The position numbers and the translations under genes were made by a program. Positions 5,845 to 13,264 of a stretch of DNA of 13,264 bases are shown one piece after another; position 1 is the stretch's first letter, and each line of letters starts with the position of its first letter. Source of the DNA: Moraxellaceae bacterium (GTDB lineage Bacteria; Pseudomonadota; Gammaproteobacteria; Pseudomonadales; Ketobacteraceae); assembly GCA_002402125.1 (NCBI GenBank), contig NVVG01000003.1, positions 51,763 through 65,026 of the forward strand, in the 5' to 3' direction. Under the pieces are notes generated by a model. That model did not search any database and was not told the DNA's origin. It worked only from the letters and a program-made list of their open reading frames with translations.

Positions 5845-6855
5845 TCAGCCACAAACAAGGACAACCTTGCCAGAAACAACACCCTGTTCAATATATTTAT
5901 GTGCCCGACTGACATCAACTAATTGAACTCTCGCCCCGATTACTGGGCTAATTCTTTTTTCCAACAACATGCCAATAAGCTCTGTCAATGTGTCTCGATA
6001 CCATTGATTATTACTCTTCACTTCACTAGGTGTCGCGCACAAGCGAACTCGTTTTCCATCGGGTACCAAATTTAATCGCCCCATCTGTAGCACTCCACTT
6101 ATCATCGGAAAAATACCTCCATAGTTATTACCAGCAAAACCGTAACAAATTATTCGCCCACCTTTTTTTACGGTTTTGTAAGAACGATTTAGATTGGCGC
6201 CTCCGATAGGATCAAATGCAGCATCCACTCCATTAGCTTCAATTTGTTTAATAATTTCAACGAAATCGTCTTTTCGATAATCGATTGGTATTGCTCCAAG
6301 CTTCTTAACCATTGCGTGCTTGCTTTGCGAAGCTGTCCCATACATTTTCAAACCAATGTCACTACCTAGTTGCAGCATGGCGGTACCAACGCCCCCCGCA
6401 GCTGAATGTACCAACACGCTTTCACCTTCTTGTATATTGGCCTTCTTATGCAAAAGACAATGGGCTGTAAGATAGTTCAGAATAAGACATACTACTTCAG
6501 CGGGGTCGAGCTGCTCTGGAAATGGGACCAAAAGCGCTTCAGGCACTACACAATATTCTGCATAAGCGCCAAATCTCGGGTTCAACGCAGCAACATATTG
6601 CCCCTTTTCAACCCCCGCGACGCCCTCTCCCAATTTGTCTACGATCCCGGCAAAATCATAACCCGGTGTAAAAGGTATTCTTGGCGCCAAAGGATAACCA
6701 CCATGCTGCGCCATTACATCTGAATACCCAACGCCTGCAGCCAATATTCTTACTCGAACTTTTCCTGGGCCAGGCTCTGGCAAACAATCTTCAACAATTT
6801 TCAGAACCTCAGTTCCGCCACGTCCGTCTATGACAATTCGATTATATTTCCTCAT
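5845..6855 (-). CDS. Zinc-free MDR oxidoreductase, quinone oxidoreductase type
   Basis: This 336-residue protein has the medium-chain dehydrogenase/reductase layout: a GroES-like N-terminal domain (about 20-115), then a Rossmann domain with AAGGVG at 152-157 (NADPH-binding in quinone oxidoreductases). It ends with the family-typical GVVSGKVVLV. The catalytic zinc Cys and His of alcohol dehydrogenases are replaced (GVGYSDVMAQHGGYP), and no structural-zinc cysteine cluster is seen. It therefore belongs with QOR/zeta-crystallin-like reductases acting on quinones or alpha,beta-unsaturated carbonyls. The exact substrate is unknown. The ATG at 6855 has only a weak AGAG-type ribosome site. It diverges from a LysR gene across a 139-base gap that carries a perfect inverted repeat, and is probably the first gene of a two-gene leftward operon with the ketopantoate-reductase-like protein. 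Confidence 0.87.
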   Translation of the reverse strand: MRKYNRIVIDGRGGTEVLKIVEDCLPEPGPGKVRVRILAAGVGYSDVMAQHGGYPLAPRIPFTPGYDFAGIVDKLGEGVAGVEKGQYVAALNPRFGAYAEYCVVPEALLVPFPEQLDPAEVVCLILNYLTAHCLLHKKANIQEGESVLVHSAAGGVGTAMLQLGSDIGLKMYGTASQSKHAMVKKLGAIPIDYRKDDFVEIIKQIEANGVDAAFDPIGGANLNRSYKTVKKGGRIICYGFAGNNYGGIFPMISGVLQMGRLNLVPDGKRVRLCATPSEVKSNNQWYRDTLTELIGMLLEKRISPVIGARVQLVDVSRAHKYIEQGVVSGKVVLVCG

Positions 6856-6941
6856 TCTCTTTTACTCAACTGGCTGCCTTCATATGTGTAAGCGAAAGTC
6901 TATGTTATGGTTACTTAATGTTGATGAAAAGTGACTTGAAT

Positions 6942-6978
6942 GAACAATAGTGGTGAAATATATTCACCACTATTGTTC
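6942..6978. promoter_or_regulatory. Perfect inverted repeat between lysR-type gene and MDR gene, probable operator
   Basis: Arms of 16 bases (6942-6957, GAACAATAGTGGTGAA, and its exact complement 6963-6978) flank a 5-base ATATA centre. It lies 16 bases before the LysR ATG at 6995 and 86 bases before the divergent MDR ATG at 6855. This is the usual place for a LysR site that represses its own gene and activates the opposite one. The symmetry is much longer than the common LysR T-N11-A box. Confidence 0.7.
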
Positions 6979-6994
6979 CGTGAGCGGTGAAATT

Positions 6995-7864
6995 ATGAAC
7001 AAATTATATGAATATCAAATAGTTAGAGCTATCGTGGATGGTGGAAGTCTCACTAGCGCGGCGTCGAAACTGAACCTTTCTCGTTCCGCAGTGAGCAAAC
7101 AACTCAGTGCACTTGAGGCACGATTAGGAGCAAAGCTTATCGATCGTTCGACTAAATCCTTGGCTGTGACTGATAGAGGAATGCTCTTTTACAATAAGTC
7201 TCGCGGAATTCTCGACGCAGTTATGGAGTTAGAAGAATCCTTGCTGAGCGATAATGAACATGCAGAGGGTAGAATTCATGTTTCTATGCCAAAGGCACTG
7301 TTGCAAAGCCACATGATGAAAAGGTTCTCTGAATTTTTTAAACAACACCCTAAGATAAAATTGGATCTAACCATTTCTGACTCTTTGGATAGCCTAATTG
7401 ATCAGAGAATTGATTTTGCCTTTCGTGTAGGGGAACTAAAAGACTCAGGTTTACATGCGAAAAAAATCGGGGTGGCTAATACCATTTTGTGTGCGTCGCC
7501 TGAATACATTGCTACCCAAGCACCAATTACTACCTTTTTTGATATTGTTAATCATCCTATAATTTTACCATCGTACCTCAATTTATCTGAAAATATTTTA
7601 TGGCAACGATTCAAGCAATTTTCGAATCTTGACCAAGCGCATTTAGTTGATGATGCAAACGCTTTACTGCAGTTGGTGAAGGATGGGGTGGGAGTAGCCT
7701 TTATGCTGGATATAGCTGCCGAGAAAGCACTGGCATCTGGTGATGTGGTGCATCTATTTCCAGAGTTTACTATTAACAGCACGGACATTTCCTTGGTGTA
7801 CTTGAATCAACGATACCTGCCTAAGAGGATGGTTCTTTTTAAGGATTTTATTCAAGGTCAATAA
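6995..7864 (+). CDS. LysR-family transcriptional regulator
   Basis: This 289-residue regulator has an N-terminal winged helix-turn-helix (about 3-62) reading GGSLTSAASKLNLSRSAVSKQLSALEARLGAKLIDR, a linker helix (about 63-84), and a LysR substrate-binding domain (about 85-285). The ATG at 6995 is chosen because MNKLYEYQIVRAIVDGGS is the normal LysR start and GGTGA lies about 6-9 bases upstream. A start at 6950 would put 15 extra residues inside the palindrome. It is divergent from the MDR/ketopantoate-reductase-like pair, a classic arrangement in which the LysR protein controls that operon and itself through the 6942-6978 repeat. The effector is unknown, perhaps a quinone or carbonyl compound given the enzymes. 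No clear rightward terminator follows. Confidence 0.92.
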   Translation: MNKLYEYQIVRAIVDGGSLTSAASKLNLSRSAVSKQLSALEARLGAKLIDRSTKSLAVTDRGMLFYNKSRGILDAVMELEESLLSDNEHAEGRIHVSMPKALLQSHMMKRFSEFFKQHPKIKLDLTISDSLDSLIDQRIDFAFRVGELKDSGLHAKKIGVANTILCASPEYIATQAPITTFFDIVNHPIILPSYLNLSENILWQRFKQFSNLDQAHLVDDANALLQLVKDGVGVAFMLDIAAEKALASGDVVHLFPEFTINSTDISLVYLNQRYLPKRMVLFKDFIQGQ

Positions 7865-7904
7865 GCAGTAGGCTATTCAGTCACCATGAAATAAATCAGG
7901 ATGT

Positions 7905-7948
7905 AAAAATGCTCAAACATACACAATAGCTCCGCACATATTTGAGCA
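7905..7948 (-). terminator. Probable terminator for serA
   Basis: TTTGAGCA and TGCTCAAA arms (7941-7948 and 7910-7917) pair across a 23-base loop. On the leftward strand they are followed by a T run (7905-7909). It lies 49 bases beyond the serA stop. The loop is long, which weakens the call. In the rightward direction there is no T run, so it would not serve the LysR gene well. Confidence 0.45.
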
Positions 7949-7996
7949 ATACAAACCCTCTATTCCCTTTCTATTCACCACTACTCAACGGTACAA

Positions 7997-9166
7997 TTAC
8001 AGTGCTCGCACACTAATAACACCGTCGATCTCTTTTATTGCTGCTAATAATTCAACGGTCGGTTCAACATCAATATCCAGTAAGTTATATGCAATATCCT
8101 GACGACTCTTGTTTAACATGTCGATGACGTTGATATTTCTATTAGAAAATTCTGCTAATACATTGCCAAGCATTTTAGGAACATTATTATTAGTGATAGC
8201 GATGCGATAACCTTCTGTGCGCTCTAAAACCATATTAGGAAAATTTACTGAATTTTTAATATTGCCATTTTCGATAAAATCAATCAGCTGATCTGCCACC
8301 ATGACGGCACAATTGTCTTCTGCTTCTTCTGTACTCGCGCCTATATGCGGCATCAACGAGACATCTGAACGTTTAATCAAAGCAGGTTCCGGGAAATCTG
8401 TGGCATAACGGCGTAACAAACCTTTATCCAAAGCACTAACAATAGCATCGGTATCAACTATTTCTGGCCGGGCAAAATTCAACAAACAGGCTCCAGGTTT
8501 AAAGGATGCTACCATGTCTGAATTAATCAGGTTTCGTGTTGCATCTAGCACGGGCAAATGCAAGGTCACAAAATCGGACCTGGATAATAGCGATTGGATA
8601 TTTTCAATCTTCTGTACTTCTGACGGTAAACGCCACGCTGCATCCACTGATAAGGCAGGATCGTATCCAACAACATTCATACCTAAACGCAAGGCAGTTT
8701 TTGCTACCAAGGAACCTATCGCCCCAAGCCCTACTACACCTAGGGTTTTTCCTGCTATTTCCGATCCTTTAAATTGCTTCTTCTCTTTTTCTAGTAATTT
8801 ATGCATTTCTTGCTCGTCTTCCATGCCCTCAAGGGAATCAACGTACTGCATTCCTTCAGCAATACCTCGAGAACAAAGCAACAACGCACATACAATCAAT
8901 TCTTTTACCGCATTGGCGTTTGCCCCCGGGGCGTTAAACACAGCAATACCTTTTTCCGTACAGTAATCAACCGGGATATTATTAACACCCGCTCCGGCAC
9001 GCCCAATTGCCAGCGTGGTTTCAGGGATCAGCTCAGGGGTCATCTTCTGGCTTCTCAGCATAATGGATACTGGGGAACCTATTTCGCTAGCCACTTCATA
9101 CTTCTCGCGGCAAAAACGCTCTAAACCTTTTACCGAAATCTGATTAAACGTGAGTATTTTATGCAT
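7997..9166 (-). CDS. serA: D-3-phosphoglycerate dehydrogenase with ACT domain
   Basis: This 389-residue cytoplasmic enzyme oxidises 3-phosphoglycerate to 3-phosphohydroxypyruvate with NAD, the first step of the phosphorylated serine pathway. The D-2-hydroxyacid dehydrogenase core shows the NAD motif GLGAIG (146-151) with D169 after strand two. The catalytic Arg233 (NFARPE), Glu260 (DFPEP) and His274 (PHIGAST) are in order, and GRAGAGVNNIP (55-65) is typical of SerA. An ACT domain (about 316-389) closes the protein and in relatives senses serine. The length fits the short SerA class, which lacks the extra intervening domain of long forms. The ATG at 9166 is preceded by AAGGGAAGAG, a reasonable ribosome site. 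The gene stands alone on the minus strand, with no other serine gene in the window. Confidence 0.93.
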   Translation of the reverse strand: MHKILTFNQISVKGLERFCREKYEVASEIGSPVSIMLRSQKMTPELIPETTLAIGRAGAGVNNIPVDYCTEKGIAVFNAPGANANAVKELIVCALLLCSRGIAEGMQYVDSLEGMEDEQEMHKLLEKEKKQFKGSEIAGKTLGVVGLGAIGSLVAKTALRLGMNVVGYDPALSVDAAWRLPSEVQKIENIQSLLSRSDFVTLHLPVLDATRNLINSDMVASFKPGACLLNFARPEIVDTDAIVSALDKGLLRRYATDFPEPALIKRSDVSLMPHIGASTEEAEDNCAVMVADQLIDFIENGNIKNSVNFPNMVLERTEGYRIAITNNNVPKMLGNVLAEFSNRNINVIDMLNKSRQDIAYNLLDIDVEPTVELLAAIKEIDGVISVRAL

Positions 9167-9201
9167 TATTTCTCTTCCCTTTCTATAATATGCGAGTCAT
9201 T

Positions 9202-9226
9202 TGTTGTAACACATCTACCTACAACA
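9202..9226. promoter_or_regulatory. Inverted repeat in the serA upstream region
   Basis: TGTTGTA (9202-9208) and TACAACA (9220-9226) form 7-base arms around 11 bases, 36-60 bases upstream of the serA ATG. A -10-like TATTAT on the minus strand lies at 9185-9190. The placement would suit a regulator site, but no matching -35 box was found and the arms are short. Confidence 0.3.
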
Positions 9227-9389
9227 TGAAATAATCAATGCCTTTATTGCACGTGCATTGTATGATTCTTTTGACACCACCCCTGCCCGCACCAGGCACA
9301 AAAGTTGCGCAAAAGCCCAGTTCACGCTGAGGCGCTAACCAATCAGAGATAGCGTTTGGACCTCATTGATATTGGCATTAAGGAATAAT

Positions 9390-10136
9390 ATGGTCAGCCC
9401 CACACAGAGTAAAAGAAAAGCATTAAACCTCTATTGTTTTCGATTCTGCTTATTGATGGCCGTCACTGTGCTGCTCCTATCTATGGTTATTATGGGTATC
9501 GCTCCCTTTCAGCTTCCCTGGTCTCCTCCAGGTCTGCATACTCCCGTGCTGGTAGTTGAGTTTCTTGGCAGCATGGAGGAAGCCCTGATGGTATTTGGCC
9601 CAGAAAAGATTGGGCTTGATTCAGTTGTCGAGGGTATTTATTGGGACTTTGGATATATAGCTTGTTATAGCCTACTTCTTACCAGTTTTGCGGTGGCTGG
9701 CTGGCTTCAAACCCAAAACAAAAACTTATTGTTGTGTATCCCCATTATTGCCATTGCTGCCACCTGTGATGTTTTTGAAAACCAGATATTATTAGAAATA
9801 ACCGACAGAATCAGTAATACAATTCCGAGCACTAGCGCCCTAAATCAAGACGGTACCACTGAAGACATTAATTTCATCTTGCTGCGAACGTGGGTAAACA
9901 GCAAATTTACTGCAATAACCATGGTGTCGACTCTGCTGTTCCCCTTTGTCATGTCACAACACTCACGCTTCCCTATAAGTAGCCGAATTTTCGCCGTAGC
10001 CACATTGATAGCACTAGCCTCCAGCCTTGCCATTTGGTTCACTCGTTGGATAATGCCAGAGGTCCTCAGTTTGGCCATCGCAGCCTGCTGGGCGACTATT
10101 GCAACCAGAGCTTTTTATCTTTCACGCTCTAGCTGA
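9390..10136 (+). CDS. Six-helix membrane protein of unknown function
   Basis: No family was recognised. The ATG at 9390 (248 residues) is chosen because AAGGA lies 5 bases upstream; an upstream in-frame TTG at 9366 has no such support. Hydrophobic helices lie at about 18-40, 89-106, 112-128, 173-188, 199-218 and 225-244, with two larger polar loops (41-88 and 132-172). Helix three ends in D127-V-F-E-N131, an acidic DxxEN pattern that stands out in a membrane segment and may be functional. The protein probably sits in the inner membrane. Its last 22 bases overlap the 3' end of the convergent S51-like gene. No promoter was identified with confidence. Confidence 0.72.
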   Translation: MVSPTQSKRKALNLYCFRFCLLMAVTVLLLSMVIMGIAPFQLPWSPPGLHTPVLVVEFLGSMEEALMVFGPEKIGLDSVVEGIYWDFGYIACYSLLLTSFAVAGWLQTQNKNLLLCIPIIAIAATCDVFENQILLEITDRISNTIPSTSALNQDGTTEDINFILLRTWVNSKFTAITMVSTLLFPFVMSQHSRFPISSRIFAVATLIALASSLAIWFTRWIMPEVLSLAIAACWATIATRAFYLSRSS

Positions 10137-10780
10137 AATACCTCGATGCCATTCCCAACCGGCAATGTGGCCTCTGAATCCACCAGCAATCCACCACCAA
10201 ATGGAAGACCTATCAACGGTAGCTGGCCTTGCTTTTTTACTTGTTGAGGCTCCCGTGACGCCCAAGCCTGCCAAGCACGGGCGGTAGGCCAACCTTCTCG
10301 CTCTTCATGGGCGACAATACAGGCCGCGTGATAACCCAGGAACGCCACACTGTGCTCAGATATATAGGCATTAGAAAGGTGTATCGCACCTGCCGACACG
10401 CCGACGAACACGCCATTATCTGCGGAGTAATCATTCAACCATTGTTTAATCGGTAACTGGGAAAGAAAAGACCAACCCAGGGTCACATCGCCACCAGCAA
10501 GCAAAACCACATCCACATCTTGAGGGTGTAACGCAACGAGGTCTGCAACACATTGCACATGAATTACTTGGTTAATATTCCAAGCTGCACAGATCTCAAT
10601 GGCCATTTGATAAAATTCGGGCAGATCGCCATTGGATGCACCAATATACACGGCTCGCTTGGGTCTATTCGACAAACAACGCTGATCTAGATGCTTATTC
10701 ATCCATGCTCTAAGCATATCGCCTTTACCTGGGGATAATAATAGCTGACTGTCTGCCAGCAGTGCCATAGGTCCTGTCAC
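10115..10780 (-). CDS. Peptidase S51-like protein (dipeptidase E/cyanophycinase superfamily)
   Basis: About 221 residues, with the class I glutamine-amidotransferase-like fold of peptidase S51. LLAGGD (93-98) is followed by the nucleophile elbow G127-V-S129-A-G-A, with Ser129 the likely catalytic serine. A possible partner is His158 in VAHEE, and GLPFGGGLLVDSEAT near the end is the family's usual C-terminal strand. Known members cleave N-terminal aspartyl dipeptides or cyanophycin; the substrate here is not clear and no cyanophycin synthetase is visible. No signal peptide is seen, so it is likely cytoplasmic. The GTG at 10780 is preferred because AAAGGGG lies about 8 bases upstream; a GTG at 10789 or ATG at 10768 are alternatives. 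It converges on and overlaps the membrane-protein gene by 22 bases, and diverges from the M16C peptidase gene. Confidence 0.8.
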   Translation of the reverse strand: MTGPMALLADSQLLLSPGKGDMLRAWMNKHLDQRCLSNRPKRAVYIGASNGDLPEFYQMAIEICAAWNINQVIHVQCVADLVALHPQDVDVVLLAGGDVTLGWSFLSQLPIKQWLNDYSADNGVFVGVSAGAIHLSNAYISEHSVAFLGYHAACIVAHEEREGWPTARAWQAWASREPQQVKKQGQLPLIGLPFGGGLLVDSEATLPVGNGIEVFQLERER

Positions 10781-10904
10781 ACTCGTCACCCCTTTGACTG
10801 TATTGGGTAGGTCTTTTCCGTAAAGAAGTAGATTCTAACACTCTCTCCACTGCTTCACTGGCAAAGCCTCCACTTACATGAAATACTTAATCATTAGTAC
10901 CATC

Positions 10905-10932
10905 TTCCCACTATTATCCGATCATTTATAAG
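10905..10932 (+). promoter_or_regulatory. Candidate promoter for the M16C peptidase gene
   Basis: TTCCCA (10905-10910, 4 of 6 match) and TATAAG (10927-10932, 5 of 6) are separated by 16 bases. Transcription would start near 10939, leaving a leader of only a few bases before the ATG at 10943. This agrees with the lack of a ribosome binding site there. Confidence 0.4.
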
Positions 10933-10942
10933 AACTCATTTT

Positions 10943-13264
10943 ATGACCAAACCATCTGCATCTAAAACAGCACAATCCTCATCTACTACAACATCCAACC
11001 AACAGCCAGCCCAAACCGCTCACCCTAGTTTTGAGTGGCTTAGAACAGAGACCATAGACTCATTACACGTCAACGTATCCGAATATCGCCACATTAGCAC
11101 TGGGGCCATGCACTACCATATCGACTCCAGTAACGATGAAAATGTTTTCCTCGTTGGTTTACGCACAATTCCAACCGATTCGACCGGAGTCGCACACATT
11201 CTCGAACATACCGCGCTATGTGGCAGTGAGAAGTATCCCGTTCGCGACCCGTTTTTTATGATGATACGACGTTCACTAAATACCTTTATGAATGCGTTTA
11301 CTAGCAGTGATTGGACGGCATATCCATTTGCCAGTAAAAACAAAAAAGATTTTGACAACTTACTCAATGTTTATCTCGACGCGGTATTCTTTTCTCGCAT
11401 AGACCCCTTGGATTTCGCACAAGAAGGTCACCGAGTCGAATTTGAAGACGCCGAAAATATCGATTCTGATTTGGTCTACAAGGGTGTCGTTTACAACGAA
11501 ATGAAAGGTGCGCTGAGCTCGCCAGTTAGCGTTTTGTACGAGACAGCTAAGAAGTATTTGTTCCCAACCTCTACCTACCATTTTAACAGCGGCGGCGAAC
11601 CTACTGATATCCCAAGTTTAAGCTACGAACAACTGATTTCTTTTTATAAAACCCATTACCATCCTAGCAATGCTATTTTTATGACATATGGCGACATTCC
11701 AGCACAAGAACATCAGCAGAACTTTGAGGAAAAAGTATTACATCGATTTGAACGTTTGGAAACAACCATTCAAGTACCGCCAGAAAAACGCTATTTTTCT
11801 CCTATAAAGGTAGAAGAGGCCTATCCTATTGCACTTGCGCCCGATGAAACCGATACAGAAAAAACCCATATCATTTTATCCTGGCTGCTAGGAAAAAGTT
11901 CTGATCTAGAGACTCAACTGAAAGCTCATTTGCTTTCTGATGTACTGTTAGAAAATAGCGCATCCCCGCTTCAAAAACTATTGGAAACCTGTGGGCTCGG
12001 CACGGCTCCTAGCCCTCTTTGTGGCCTTGAAGATAGCAATTTTGAAATGGCATTTATGTGCGGCATTGAAGGTTCAAACCCTGAAAAAGCCGTTGAGCTC
12101 GAGAAACAGATTATCGCCCTGCTTGAGCAACTTGTGATTGATGGCGTCGAAGAAGAGAAACTCGAGGCCATCCTTCACCAATTAGAATTAAGCCAACGCG
12201 AGGTGGGGGGCGATCAATTCCCTTACGGTTTGCAAATGATTCTGGCAGCGTTGCCATCGGCCATTCATCGTGGCGACCCCGTCGCTCAACTTGATCTTGA
12301 TCCTGTGCTCAAAACGCTACGCTCGGATATTAAAGACCCTAATTTTATCAAACAACTCATTCAAGAGCAGCTTCTCGACAACCCTCACCGTGTCTGCCTT
12401 ACTTTGCGTCCAGACACCGAGATGGACGCCAGAAAGGAAGCTCGCGTTCAGCTAGAACTACAACAACTTAAGCAGTCATTAACAGAACAAGAAAAACAAT
12501 CCATTGTAGAAAAAACCCAACAGCTTGCGGACCGACAATCTCAAGAAGACAACATTGATATACTACCCAAGGTCTGCCTAGAGGACGTCCCTCCACACAC
12601 ACCAATGGCAGAACAATCCCTGCACGCCATTAACAATGACAGCATCGCACTCTGTCCTCAAGGCACTAACGGGATAACGTACTTGCAAGTGCTCTTTGAC
12701 CTTCCGGACTTATCCGCCGAACAACAGCAACTACTCCCGCTCTACGCCCATTTAGTTGGCGAACTGGGCGCCGGTAAAGAAGACTATCTCGACATTCAAG
12801 ATGAAATCAGTGCCTGCTCCGGTGGCATACACTGTTTCACCACCATGCGAGGTAACATCGATAGCGAGCAGTCGATCAGCGCATACATTGGTTTCTCGGG
12901 TAAAGCGTTAAACCGCAACGCACAGCCGATGTTCCAGTTACTCCACAAAATCACCACCAACATTCGCTTCGATGAACTTGAGCGAATCAAAGAACTCGTC
13001 GCGCAATACCGCGCAGGTCTGGACCAAAGCATAACGGGGCACGGCCATAGCTTAGCAATGCAAGCCGCTAGCAGTGGGCTTAGCCCCATTGCACATCTTT
13101 CCCACAAAGTTTCTGGTTTAAATGGCATTGTCGCTATGCAGGCCTTAGACAACAGCCTACACAAAACTCAAGAAGGCAATAACCAAGCACTCAAAACACT
13201 TGCAGATAACTTAACCTCGATTCACGACATCGTCACTCAGAACAAAAAACAATTCTTGTTAGTT
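10943..13264 (+). CDS. M16C (presequence protease-like) zinc metallopeptidase, C-terminus beyond window
   Basis: The frame is open for 774 codons from the ATG at 10943 to the right edge with no stop, so the gene is incomplete; relatives are about 970-1000 residues. It matches the PreP/insulinase M16C family. The inverted zinc motif H85-ILE-H89 has its catalytic Glu88, and the distal zinc ligand is Glu186 in GVVYNEMKG. The PreP-typical block NSGGEPTDIPSLSYEQLISFYKTHYHPSNA is at 215-244. A middle segment (about 470-720) fits the M16C-associated domain, including the charged coiled stretch near 495-535. These enzymes degrade unfolded peptides inside a two-halved chamber. The first 27 residues are an unusual Ser/Thr/Gln-rich tail before the normal start (HPSFEWLRTETI); no alternative start codon lies between, and it is not a signal peptide. 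Shorter frames on either strand inside this gene are shadows. Confidence 0.93.
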   Translation, partial: MTKPSASKTAQSSSTTTSNQQPAQTAHPSFEWLRTETIDSLHVNVSEYRHISTGAMHYHIDSSNDENVFLVGLRTIPTDSTGVAHILEHTALCGSEKYPVRDPFFMMIRRSLNTFMNAFTSSDWTAYPFASKNKKDFDNLLNVYLDAVFFSRIDPLDFAQEGHRVEFEDAENIDSDLVYKGVVYNEMKGALSSPVSVLYETAKKYLFPTSTYHFNSGGEPTDIPSLSYEQLISFYKTHYHPSNAIFMTYGDIPAQEHQQNFEEKVLHRFERLETTIQVPPEKRYFSPIKVEEAYPIALAPDETDTEKTHIILSWLLGKSSDLETQLKAHLLSDVLLENSASPLQKLLETCGLGTAPSPLCGLEDSNFEMAFMCGIEGSNPEKAVELEKQIIALLEQLVIDGVEEEKLEAILHQLELSQREVGGDQFPYGLQMILAALPSAIHRGDPVAQLDLDPVLKTLRSDIKDPNFIKQLIQEQLLDNPHRVCLTLRPDTEMDARKEARVQLELQQLKQSLTEQEKQSIVEKTQQLADRQSQEDNIDILPKVCLEDVPPHTPMAEQSLHAINNDSIALCPQGTNGITYLQVLFDLPDLSAEQQQLLPLYAHLVGELGAGKEDYLDIQDEISACSGGIHCFTTMRGNIDSEQSISAYIGFSGKALNRNAQPMFQLLHKITTNIRFDELERIKELVAQYRAGLDQSITGHGHSLAMQAASSGLSPIAHLSHKVSGLNGIVAMQALDNSLHKTQEGNNQALKTLADNLTSIHDIVTQNKKQFLLV

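Noticed and set aside
8514..9124. Rightward open frames opposite serA
   Set aside because: serA is full length with all catalytic residues; the opposite frames have no domains.
9248..9257. TGCACGTGCA perfect 10-base palindrome between serA and the membrane-protein gene
   Set aside because: It is too short to separate from chance, and no matching regulator or second copy was seen.
9271..9276. Perfect TTGACA box before the membrane-protein gene
   Set aside because: No -10-like box occurs 16-18 bases downstream, where the sequence is GC-rich.
11113..11581. Leftward open frames (11113-11367 and 11360-11581)
   Set aside because: They are antisense to the M16C peptidase frame, which carries HxxEH, the distal Glu and family blocks throughout; the antisense products resemble nothing.
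12836..12844. TTCACCACC resembling the LysR operator half
   Set aside because: It is a 9-base match within coding sequence and lacks the rest of the half-site.
12796..13164. Leftward 122-residue open frame
   Set aside because: It is antisense to the continuous M16C frame and has no recognisable domain or start signal.

Overview
The window is protein-coding DNA from what looks like a gammaproteobacterial chromosome, probably a marine one. That call is an inference from family content and moderate to low GC, not a measurement. The supporting families are a short SerA with an ACT domain, a PreP-like M16C peptidase, an NnrU protein, and LysR and MarR regulators with classic operators. No rRNA, tRNA, transposase, integrase, CRISPR array or replication origin was seen.

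Region 1 (1-1296) is a leftward unit: a MarR-type regulator, an NnrU-family membrane protein that overlaps it by 4 bases, and after 97 bases a GFA/CENP-V-type zinc protein cut by the left edge. A perfect 43-base palindrome sits 18 bases upstream of the regulator and is its probable operator. Region 2 (1445-4505) holds three leftward genes that look independent: a secreted orphan protein, a ten-helix EamA/DMT transporter with a good promoter, and an uncommon fusion of an N-terminal acyltransferase-like (GNAT/FeeM-like) domain to a C-terminal cyclic-nucleotide-binding domain.

Region 3 (4822-7864) is a regulator-controlled redox pair. A zinc-free quinone-oxidoreductase-type MDR enzyme and a ketopantoate-reductase-like protein run leftward. 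A LysR regulator diverges from them, with a perfect inverted repeat (16-base arms) between the two sides. Region 4 (7997-9166) is serA, the first step of serine synthesis, with a probable terminator behind it.

Region 5 (9390-13264) has a six-helix membrane protein of unknown function running rightward. Its 3' end overlaps a convergent peptidase S51-like gene by 22 bases. Diverging from the S51 gene is a large M16C metallopeptidase related to presequence protease; it is open from 10943 to the right edge (774 codons, incomplete) and carries the HxxEH site.

The strongest candidates for something little described are the acyltransferase-cyclic nucleotide fusion with its upstream repeats, and the two small regulator-palindrome-enzyme units. 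No clearly new multi-gene defence or mobile system was recognised.
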